DNA of 64,000 nucleotides from contig NZ_VCBC01000003.1 in the NCBI RefSeq assembly GCF_005843925.1, forward strand, positions 186,001-250,000. The letters are read 5' to 3'. A model generated the notes under the pieces. It made no database searches. It was not told the origin of the DNA and worked only from the letters and a program-made list of their open reading frames with translations. The first letter of the stretch is position 1. Each line of letters starts with the position of its first letter. This stretch comes from Thalassotalea litorea. GTDB taxonomy: Bacteria > Pseudomonadota > Gammaproteobacteria > Enterobacterales > Alteromonadaceae. The translations under genes and the position numbers were made by a program. Of the stretch, positions 56,659-64,000 are shown in pieces.

Positions 56659-57561
56659 TTAGGCCAATAAGGTGGTTAACATCAATGCGATACCGATACT
56701 GATCGCCATTTCGATACTGGCCACACCAATGTTGTGCTGATGATCAACTTCGGTCTCGAGGTCGATTCCGCGCAAAATAATTCGTTTGGCGATGGATGTC
56801 AGTACCCACATGACCAGAGTCATCAGAAAGCCAAACACTAGCCAACCGATTAGGTTTTCAACGATAGTGTCGGGGTGATAGTCGAGGAAATAGCTTGCTG
56901 CGGTAACCGCCAGAGCCGTCGATATGACCTGACCGCTATAACGCAGGGACAGCGCTATCTGGCCATCGACGAGGGCTTCTTGCAACGAGTCGAGTTGATT
57001 GTGTTTGGCATAGTGCCGTTCGCGAATACGAGTGACAATCGTGAGCAGGGTTTGGGCAACGGCAAATGCACTGATCATGGCAATGATAGCAAAGGCGTTT
57101 AGGCCATCAACCCAGAGCAACATTTCACGAATAATAATGGCGCTGGCAATCACAGAGGAAGCGTCAATGATGCCCATGGTAATATTCTTTTTGGCGATTT
57201 GTTGGCGCTTGTCAACCAGATGCAATGCCCACCGGTCGTGCACAAAGCGACCAATATATAGCAATAGCAGCCCGAGTAAGCCGTAACTGAACATATTGAC
57301 TAATTCACGGCCAACGCCGCCATTCAAATTTGGCGTGATCGCACCGGTGAGAACAATGCCCAATCCACCGATTGACCCTGCCATGCTGATACCAAAGGCA
57401 AAGTTATCCACTTTTGCCAGTTGTTCTTTAGTGCTGACTCCCATCGATAACCCATAGAGGTAGCGCATTAAGGCAAGCAATAAAATCGCAATGAAGATTT
57501 CTGCGGCAAGTATTAAAAGTTCTTGCGAGTTGATATCACCTAAAGCGAATATTTTTTCCAT
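56659..57561 (-). CDS. DUF350 family inner-membrane protein
   Basis: 300 residues with about eight membrane helices, arranged as two related halves: AFGISMAGSIGGLGIVLTGA early and NIGVASIEMAISIGIALML late, both carrying the G-x-x-x-A-x-x-x-G form of DUF350. E. coli YjfL is a shorter relative in the yjfIJKL cluster. Inner-membrane; function unknown, perhaps part of the same stress block. Confidence 0.85.
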   Translation of the reverse strand: MEKIFALGDINSQELLILAAEIFIAILLLALMRYLYGLSMGVSTKEQLAKVDNFAFGISMAGSIGGLGIVLTGAITPNLNGGVGRELVNMFSYGLLGLLLLYIGRFVHDRWALHLVDKRQQIAKKNITMGIIDASSVIASAIIIREMLLWVDGLNAFAIIAMISAFAVAQTLLTIVTRIRERHYAKHNQLDSLQEALVDGQIALSLRYSGQVISTALAVTAASYFLDYHPDTIVENLIGWLVFGFLMTLVMWVLTSIAKRIILRGIDLETEVDHQHNIGVASIEMAISIGIALMLTTLLA

Positions 57562-57588
57562 AAAATTACACAGTCTTTATAAACAGTT

Positions 57589-58413
57589 TTAATTATAGGA
57601 ACTTTTTAACACTAAACTGGCTGCAGATAAATCGCTATCTCCCTGACGCTGTTGTACAAAGGCCCCTTTTTCTGAAAGCTTACTTTCCATTCTATCTTGC
57701 TTTGCACGGATAAACAGTGCTGTATAGAGGCCACGACCAATGTCTGCATAATAACTATAATCGCGGTTTTGCGCCCAAAATTGATAGGTTATCGGGGGAG
57801 TGTTTAAGTGCGAATCGAATTCGCGGGAGTTTTTAAACCATACCCAAATGATTTTTTCGCTCTTTGATGGTTGCCATTGTCCAAACGCGGGATGACCAAC
57901 GAGAAGGGCTGCAATACCAAGGTCTTTGGCTTGGTTTATTTGCAAGGTTTGGTTTTTAGTTTCGGCATTTACGCGGGCAAGTTCTCCGGCAGAGAGATCT
58001 GCCAGGACATTTAATGGGTCGCTAAGCGCATCGGAAAATAACTTTGGATCGGCCGCCTGATAAATATTAAGTAATTCTTGATAACGAGCTTCCTGGCTAT
58101 CAAACATTTCTGCCTGATACTTTACCGCTTGCAACCTTTCATTCAGGGCGCGAAACATTTGCCCTTTTGGGGTGGCATTTTTGACAAGCAGAGTAATCAG
58201 TTTTTGTTGTTCAGGCGATTGAGCTCCGAGTTGCTGTGCGTAATCTTTGAGCACGCGAGCGTTCGCGACTTCGCCATTATGCAAGGCTTGCCGTAACTGT
58301 CCAAGTTTTTGTTCGGAAATTGGTAACTGATGATTAATTTGTTCTTCCAGGGGTTCTATGCAAGCGCTGAGGAGAAAAAGACTAATCATTATTGTCGATG
58401 TAAAATGTCTCAT
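57589..58413 (-). CDS. Lipoprotein of unknown function
   Basis: 274 residues. Lipobox LLSAC after MRHFTSTIMISLF, so a lipoprotein. The mature part is helical and charged to about residue 170, then contains WVWFKNSREFD and YYADIGRGLYTALFIRAK. Located 28 bases before the DUF350 gene in the same direction, probably one operon. No family recognised. Confidence 0.75.
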   Translation of the reverse strand: MRHFTSTIMISLFLLSACIEPLEEQINHQLPISEQKLGQLRQALHNGEVANARVLKDYAQQLGAQSPEQQKLITLLVKNATPKGQMFRALNERLQAVKYQAEMFDSQEARYQELLNIYQAADPKLFSDALSDPLNVLADLSAGELARVNAETKNQTLQINQAKDLGIAALLVGHPAFGQWQPSKSEKIIWVWFKNSREFDSHLNTPPITYQFWAQNRDYSYYADIGRGLYTALFIRAKQDRMESKLSEKGAFVQQRQGDSDLSAASLVLKSSYN

Positions 58414-58607
58414 AGGTCTGCGTATTTTACTGATAAACTGTTAAGTTAATGTTAATCACCTATTTTGATTTTGGCTGATACTTAGGTTTTGCGCTAGATG
58501 CATCGCATCAGCAGAAACTAACAAGCCTGGTCGCAACATTGCACGGTGACGGTAATAGTATGGCTTGTTGATTTCAAAAGCCTCAACAGAGAACACAGGA
58601 TTATTGA

Positions 58608-61472
58608 GTGAATAGATCAGATTCTTTTACTTCAACGTTGTTGCAGCAACACGCTGAGCGGTTCTGGAGTCACTGCCAGAGTATATTTGCCCCCTATTTA
58701 CCGGCATTAACCCAAGCTCAATTGGCAGATCTGAAACGTACCATCGCCCTATCCGATTTTGCCAGAGAGCAGCTACTTTCCAGTCCGCAATTGATTGAAC
58801 CAATCTTTACCCAGCCTGATGGGCATCTATTTAGCAAGGAGCAACTGGCCGATGAACTGACCAATTTATTGGCTGAGTGTGAGGGGGAAGTAGAATTACA
58901 CCAGATATTACGTCGATATCGAAAACAGTACTTGATCCGTTTTGCGATCAATGATTTTTGCTCGGACCTATCATTAAAAGTTAGCCTGCAACACTTGACG
59001 GATTTAGCGGAAGTATTGATTAGCTGTACGTTGTCTTGGTTAACCAAATTTTGTCAGGAGCGCTGGGGTTATCCCGCCGATATTGAAGGTCATGAGCAAC
59101 CTCTATTAGTGTACGCCATGGGCAAGTTAGGTGGAGGGGAGTTAAATTTCTCGTCGGATATTGATTTGATTTTTGCCTACCCTCATCGGGGGGAAACTCA
59201 AGGCGCTAGAAAAAGTATTGATAATCAACAATTTTTTACTCGTTTAGGGCAAAAACTGATTGCTGCGTTAAACCAGGTTACCGAGGATGGGTTTGTGTAT
59301 CGGGTCGATATGCGGCTTCGTCCATTTGGTGAAAGTGGCCCTTTGGTTTTGAGTTTTTCAGCCATGGAAACCTATTATCAAGATCAGGGCCGAGACTGGG
59401 AACGCTATGCGATGTTAAAAGCCCGTCTGGTTGGCAATACTCAGTACCATAAACGCTTGTCTTCGATGTTACGTCCCTTTGTTTATCGCCGCTATATTGA
59501 CTTCTCCGTTATTGAAAGCTTTCGCAAAATGAAACTGATGATAGCTCAGGAAGCACGACGAAAGTCGGTTCAGGACAACATTAAACTGGGGCAGGGTGGT
59601 ATCCGTGAAATCGAATTTATTGTTCAGGTTTTTCAGCTGATCCGTGGTGGCAGAAACCCTCAGTTGCAAGAGCGGAATATTTTTAAGGCGCTCGCGTTAT
59701 TAACGGAGCATGGCAGTATTAGCAGAGAGACGTATCAAATATTACTCACGGCTTATCACTTTTTGCGTCGCAGTGAAAATGCCATTCAGGCATTTGCCGA
59801 TAAACAAACTCAGTTACTGCCGGATGATGATTTAAATCAAGCTCGACTGGTTGAAGTGATGGGGTGTTCCGATTGGCAAGACTATTACCAGAAATGCCGC
59901 CAACACATGGCGAATGTACATCGGGAGTTTAACCTGTTAATCGGTGAAGATAATCCCAATGAACTGCCTTTAAGTGATCGTTGGGTGACCTATTGGTTAT
60001 CTGACTGGGACGTTGAAGAATCCATTAGCTGGCTGCAAGAGCTTCGCCCTGAATGGCCCCATGCCAAGGTACATCAGGAAATGTTGGGCTTCAAAGAGGA
60101 TATTCATAAGCGCTCAATCGGCCGTCGTGGACAAATCATATTGGATAAACTGATCCCATTGTTGCTGAGTCTCATCGCCGAAAAGCCACCTTTGATGACA
60201 TTAAAGCGTTGTTTGCATGTGTTACTAAAAATTGTCAGTCGCACTGCCTATCTGGAATTATTGTATGAAAATCAAGGGGCATTAAAGCAGTTAATCAAGT
60301 TATGTCGCGAGAGTGAATGGATAACTGAGACTCTGGCACGTTATCCAATCTTACTTGATGAATTGATTGATCCGGAACTTCTTATGGCCTTGCCGGAGGC
60401 TCAAGAATATCAAACGTTCCTTCAGGAAAATTTGATGCGGGTACCGAATGACGATCTTGAAGGGCAAATGGAAACACTGCGGCAATTTAAACAAGCTCAT
60501 CAATTGAAGATCGCCGCTGCGGATGTCAGCGACGTATTGCCGGTAATGCGAGTGAGTGATCAACTAACCGGTCTTGCTCAAGGAATTATCGCTGAGGTCG
60601 TTGAATTAGCCTGGCAGCAAATGTGTACTCGATATGGGCAACCAGAGGGGACGTTAGGCACGGACGACAAAGGTTTTGCCGTGCTTGGCTATGGTAAGCT
60701 AGGCGGGATCGAATTAGGGTACAGTTCGGACTTGGATATGGTGTTTGTTCACAATTGTGAAGCAAACCATATGACTAGTGGTGATAAACAGATACCCGCC
60801 AGTCAGTTCTACTTGAAATTAGCCCAGCGGATATTGCACTTGTTTAATACTCGTACCAATAGTGGCACACTTTACGAAGCCGATATGCGCCTGCGCCCGT
60901 CGGGTAATTCCGGGTTGATGGTAGTGCATATCAACACGTATCATCAATACCTAAAGAAAGAGGCATGGACCTGGGAGCTTCAGGCACTTGTTCGGGCGCG
61001 AGCTGTTGGCGGCGATGCCGCGCTGGTTAATCAGTTTAATGATATTCGCATTGATATGCTTGCCTCGGAACGCAATCGCGACAAATTGCGTCAGGATGTG
61101 GTGAATATGCGCGAGAAAATGCGCAAACATCTGGATCGAAGTGATGCCAATCTGTTTGATATCAAACAAGGGCAAGGAGGGCTGGCCGATATTGAATTTA
61201 TGGCTCAGTATTTTGTACTGGGATACAGCTATCGGCAGCCAGCGCTGGCGCGATATTCAGATAATGTCCGTATTTTTGAAAGTCTGGCGCAATTTGAATT
61301 AATGGATAACAACACTGCCGAGCAACTATCTCAGGCGTACTGTTATTTACGTGATCTTGGTCATGAATTGGCGTTGCAGAATCGACCTAAAGTGATAAAT
61401 CAAGTACAAATCACCGAACAGGCTGAGCAGGTCTGGGCATGTTGGTCAAAGTATCTACTTAGCGACAGCTAA
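58608..61472 (+). CDS. glnE: Bifunctional glutamine synthetase adenylyltransferase/adenylyl-removing enzyme
   Basis: 954 residues, normal length. Two nucleotidyltransferase domains: LGGGELNFSSDIDLIFAYPH in the N-terminal adenylyl-removing half and LGGIELGYSSDLDMVFVHN in the C-terminal adenylylating half. RLRPFGESGPLVLSF and RLRPSGNSGLMVVH follow each. GTG start at 58608. It controls glutamine synthetase activity in response to GlnB. Follows the stress block; upstream of hldE as in E. coli. Confidence 0.98.
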   Translation: MNRSDSFTSTLLQQHAERFWSHCQSIFAPYLPALTQAQLADLKRTIALSDFAREQLLSSPQLIEPIFTQPDGHLFSKEQLADELTNLLAECEGEVELHQILRRYRKQYLIRFAINDFCSDLSLKVSLQHLTDLAEVLISCTLSWLTKFCQERWGYPADIEGHEQPLLVYAMGKLGGGELNFSSDIDLIFAYPHRGETQGARKSIDNQQFFTRLGQKLIAALNQVTEDGFVYRVDMRLRPFGESGPLVLSFSAMETYYQDQGRDWERYAMLKARLVGNTQYHKRLSSMLRPFVYRRYIDFSVIESFRKMKLMIAQEARRKSVQDNIKLGQGGIREIEFIVQVFQLIRGGRNPQLQERNIFKALALLTEHGSISRETYQILLTAYHFLRRSENAIQAFADKQTQLLPDDDLNQARLVEVMGCSDWQDYYQKCRQHMANVHREFNLLIGEDNPNELPLSDRWVTYWLSDWDVEESISWLQELRPEWPHAKVHQEMLGFKEDIHKRSIGRRGQIILDKLIPLLLSLIAEKPPLMTLKRCLHVLLKIVSRTAYLELLYENQGALKQLIKLCRESEWITETLARYPILLDELIDPELLMALPEAQEYQTFLQENLMRVPNDDLEGQMETLRQFKQAHQLKIAAADVSDVLPVMRVSDQLTGLAQGIIAEVVELAWQQMCTRYGQPEGTLGTDDKGFAVLGYGKLGGIELGYSSDLDMVFVHNCEANHMTSGDKQIPASQFYLKLAQRILHLFNTRTNSGTLYEADMRLRPSGNSGLMVVHINTYHQYLKKEAWTWELQALVRARAVGGDAALVNQFNDIRIDMLASERNRDKLRQDVVNMREKMRKHLDRSDANLFDIKQGQGGLADIEFMAQYFVLGYSYRQPALARYSDNVRIFESLAQFELMDNNTAEQLSQAYCYLRDLGHELALQNRPKVINQVQITEQAEQVWACWSKYLLSDS

Positions 61473-61508
61473 CGCAGCGTTTTCGCCGCTTAGGCATAAT
61501 TAGGCATA

Positions 61509-61536
61509 ATAAAGGCCTTTAAAAGGCCTTTATATT
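61509..61536. terminator. Terminator between glnE and the acyltransferase gene
   Basis: ATAAAGGCCTT / AAGGCCTTTAT with loop TAA. The preceding bases contain TAGGCATAAT twice in tandem. Confidence 0.75.
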
Positions 61537-61551
61537 AAACCTACTTGAGCA

Positions 61552-62493
61552 CTATTTTTTGTAGAAAGGTTCCGCGTCAGCATCTGGGCGGGTTTTAAAA
61601 CGTCGATGCAACCACATATATTGTTCAGGATTTGCACTGATCGCCTTTTCAAGCTGTTGGTTTATTTTGGTGAGATCGGCGATATCATCGCCACTTGGGA
61701 TATCGTCAAATACCGGTTTGATTTCTACCAAATACTGACCGGTTTTGTCATTGCGACTCGGATCGATTAAAAACGTTTTCACGCCTTTTTGTTTAGCGAA
61801 TATCATAGTTCCTGTGGTTGTCGCGGTATCAGGGACATTGAAAAATGGAATAAATACCGAGCGGTTACGGCCATAATCCTGATCCGGTAAGTAGATACAG
61901 CTTTCGTGGTCGTGCAATGCTGAAATTAAGCCTTTGACATCTCGCTTTCCTAGCATGTATTTATTAGAACGACCACGTCCTTTGTATTGGAAGTACTCCA
62001 TTAAAGGATTATTGTGGGGGCGATAAAAGACGACGCTTTTTTGATGTAAGCCAAAGCCTCGGCAGTGTAACTCCAGCGATAGATTGTGAAATGCCAACAA
62101 CAAAACACCGTGCCCTTGCTGTTGAGCATTAGTGATATGCTCTAATCCTGTTAAGGTGAACTTACGTTTTACCCGCCAATCTGGCCACCACCAACCCATG
62201 CCTGTTTCCAATAGCGCGATGCCGGTATTTTCAAAATTTTTGCGAACTAATGCATCCCTTTTTTCCTGACTTAAGTGGGGAAAGCAAACGTCGATATTTT
62301 TTTGTGCGACCCGTTGTCTTGAACCGCCAATTCTCTGTAATAATCGGCCAATCCCACAACCCAATATAAATTGCAGTCGGTACGGCAGCAGGGAAATGGT
62401 GAATAACACAATGACGCCGAGCCAAGTTAACCAATACTTTGGTAATAAGAAGCTGGCTTTAAATTTGGTTTGTAATACTTTGTTTTTACTCAA
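61552..62493 (-). CDS. lpxL: Lipid A biosynthesis lauroyl acyltransferase LpxL-like
   Basis: 313 residues with an N-terminal membrane anchor (about 15-38). LLLAFHNLSLELHCRGFGLH carries the H-x4-E catalytic motif of the LpxL group; YRPHNNPLMEY and IYLPDQDYGRNRSVFIPFF follow. Adds a secondary acyl chain to Kdo2-lipid IVA. Divergent from hldE, which makes the heptose donor for the LPS core; both serve LPS. Confidence 0.92.
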   Translation of the reverse strand: MSKNKVLQTKFKASFLLPKYWLTWLGVIVLFTISLLPYRLQFILGCGIGRLLQRIGGSRQRVAQKNIDVCFPHLSQEKRDALVRKNFENTGIALLETGMGWWWPDWRVKRKFTLTGLEHITNAQQQGHGVLLLAFHNLSLELHCRGFGLHQKSVVFYRPHNNPLMEYFQYKGRGRSNKYMLGKRDVKGLISALHDHESCIYLPDQDYGRNRSVFIPFFNVPDTATTTGTMIFAKQKGVKTFLIDPSRNDKTGQYLVEIKPVFDDIPSGDDIADLTKINQQLEKAISANPEQYMWLHRRFKTRPDADAEPFYKK

Positions 62494-62611
62494 GGCAACG
62501 TCAACTCATCAAAAAGCTTATGATACACTATACCCATAATTAACACTTAAAATGATTTCAGTGTGAAGTGATAGGCTCGATTCTGAAATTATATCCAAAA
62601 TGGAAAGCGGT

Positions 62612-64000
62612 ATGAAAGTAGATATTCCAAATTTTAGTGGCGCAAGAGTGATGGTGGTTGGCGACATTATGCTTGACCGATACTGGTTGGGGCCAACGTC
62701 CCGAATCTCACCAGAAGCGCCAGTACCTGTGGTGAAAATCGATAACAACGAAGACCGTCCAGGCGGTGCCGCTAACGTTGCCTTGAACATTGCCAGCCTT
62801 GGTGGCCAGGTAACATTATCGGGTATTACCGGTGAAGATGAAGCTAGTGATGCCTTAGATTCATCCCTTTCATCGCTGGATGTTATCTGCCAATTTGCCC
62901 GCTACCCGGATATTCCAACGATTACCAAGCTACGGGTTATGAGCCGTAATCAACAGTTGATTCGCCTGGATTTTGAAGACTCTTTGGATGAACTGAATAA
63001 AGATGAATTATATCAGCAGGTCGAACAGCACATTGATCAGCACCATCTGTTGCTATTATCCGATTATGCCAAAGGTACCCTAAGCGATGTGCAAAGGCTG
63101 ATTAAGATTGCTAAACACCATAAAATTCCAGTCTTGGTTGATCCGAAAGGTGATGACTTTAGCAAGTATCGCGGTGCGGATCTTATTACGCCGAATATGT
63201 CAGAGTTTGAAGCGGTGGTTGGCCTTTGCCATGATGAACAGGACATTCTCGATAAAGGACAAAAACTGCTCGCAGAACTGGATTTGAAAGCTTTGCTTGT
63301 CACGCGTTCAGAGCACGGCATGACGTTAATTCGTGCCAATGAAGAAGAATTGCATTTGCCGACGCATGCGAAAGAGGTCTTCGATGTTACCGGTGCCGGA
63401 GATACAGTAATTGCCACCTTAGCATTATCCATTGCTGCAGGTTCATCATTCGGTCAAGCCAGTGCATTAGCAAATATTGCGGCGGGTATCGTAGTCGGTA
63501 AACTCGGCACGTCTACCGTCAGTGAAGTGGAAATTTCTCAGGCGATTCAATCCGGCCAGGAAAGCGGCTCCGGGGTGGTTACTGAACAGCAACTTAAATT
63601 CATTATGGAACAGGCGCGGGAACGCGGTGAGAAAATAGTTATGACCAATGGTTGCTTTGATATTCTCCATGCCGGTCACGTATCGTATTTAACTCACGCC
63701 AGTGCGATTGGTGACCGGTTAATCGTCGCGGTTAATGACGACGACTCGGTTAAGCGCTTAAAAGGCAATGGCAGACCGATTAATCCGGTGGATCGTCGTA
63801 TGGCGGTATTAGCGGGACTTGGTGCGGTTGACTGGGTGGTGAACTTTTCCGAAGATACTCCGCAACGATTGATAGCAGGCTTATTACCGGATGTCCTGGT
63901 CAAAGGTGGTGATTATACCGTTGATGCGATTGCGGGCGGCAAAGAAGTCATTGCCAATGGCGGTGAAGTCAGGGTACTAAATTTTGAAGATGGTATATCC
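62612..64000 (+). CDS. hldE: Bifunctional heptose-7-phosphate kinase/heptose-1-phosphate adenylyltransferase, 3' end outside window
   Basis: My translation from ATG 62612 (GGAAAG upstream) is open for 463 codons to the window end; the family has about 475. PfkB-type kinase domain: [16 protein letters not shown] and [15 protein letters not shown] near residue 260. The adenylyltransferase domain begins [17 protein letters not shown], followed by [12 protein letters not shown] and [10 protein letters not shown]. Makes ADP-heptose for the LPS inner core. Confidence 0.98.
   Translation, partial: MKVDIPNFSGARVMVVGDIMLDRYWLGPTSRISPEAPVPVVKIDNNEDRPGGAANVALNIASLGGQVTLSGITGEDEASDALDSSLSSLDVICQFARYPDIPTITKLRVMSRNQQLIRLDFEDSLDELNKDELYQQVEQHIDQHHLLLLSDYAKGTLSDVQRLIKIAKHHKIPVLVDPKGDDFSKYRGADLITPNMSEFEAVVGLCHDEQDILDKGQKLLAELDLKALLVTRSEHGMTLIRANEEELHLPTHAKEVFDVTGAGDTVIATLALSIAAGSSFGQASALANIAAGIVVGKLGTSTVSEVEISQAIQSGQESGSGVVTEQQLKFIMEQARERGEKIVMTNGCFDILHAGHVSYLTHASAIGDRLIVAVNDDDSVKRLKGNGRPINPVDRRMAVLAGLGAVDWVVNFSEDTPQRLIAGLLPDVLVKGGDYTVDAIAGGKEVIANGGEVRVLNFEDGIS

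Overview
The window is a piece of chromosome from a marine-type gammaproteobacterium. Moderately low GC, DUF5062, exeAB, PEP-CTERM proteins and an attC-like cassette pair suggest Alteromonadales (Colwelliaceae or Thalassotalea-like). That placement is an inference from gene content; no 16S or similarity search was available. The backbone follows the Escherichia coli segment hldE-glnE-ygiF-ygiM-cca-uppP-folB-plsY-tsaD-rpsU-dnaG-rpoD-ileX, interrupted by lineage-specific blocks.

Layout. 0-9.2 kb: a PPK2 polyphosphate kinase (cut by the window edge), a potassium channel, a DUF5062 protein, and a six-gene overlapping operon (RDD, SpoIIM-like, DUF4129-like, DUF4350-like, MoxR ATPase, DUF58). 9.3-15 kb: small outer-membrane barrels, an ScsB/DsbD-type thiol-disulfide reductase coupled to a redoxin, and a MAPEG protein. 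15.8-19.3 kb: two PEP-CTERM-like secreted proteins and a large lipoprotein pectate lyase.

19.7-27.1 kb looks like accessory DNA bounded by tRNA-Ile2 (27017-27093) and a decayed copy of its 3' end (about 19702-19740). It holds six small one-strand genes, each preceded by a TGAGCGA palindrome-like element, a truncated tyrosine recombinase, G-quadruplex-prone tracts and two more PEP-CTERM proteins.

27.2-42.2 kb is housekeeping: rpoD, dnaG, yqeY, rpsU, tsaD, a thioesterase, plsY, folB-folK-uppP, cca and exeA-exeB. 42.3-43.8 kb is a two-gene cassette array with two attC-like hairpins and no visible integrase; one end shares a roughly 90-bp degenerate sequence with the end of the 21-24 kb array. 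44.2-49.15 kb is the leucine operon leuABCD with a leader peptide carrying four consecutive Leu codons and a terminator hairpin, a classical attenuator.

49.3-52.4 kb encodes two CDP-glycerol-type cytidylyltransferases and two CDP-glycerol glycerophosphotransferase-like enzymes, suggesting a teichoic-acid-like glycerol-phosphate modification of the surface. 52.4-64 kb returns to the backbone: ygiM, ygiF, a YjfI/PspA-like envelope-stress block with strong palindromic operators, a DUF350 membrane protein, glnE, an LpxL-like acyltransferase and hldE (cut by the window end).
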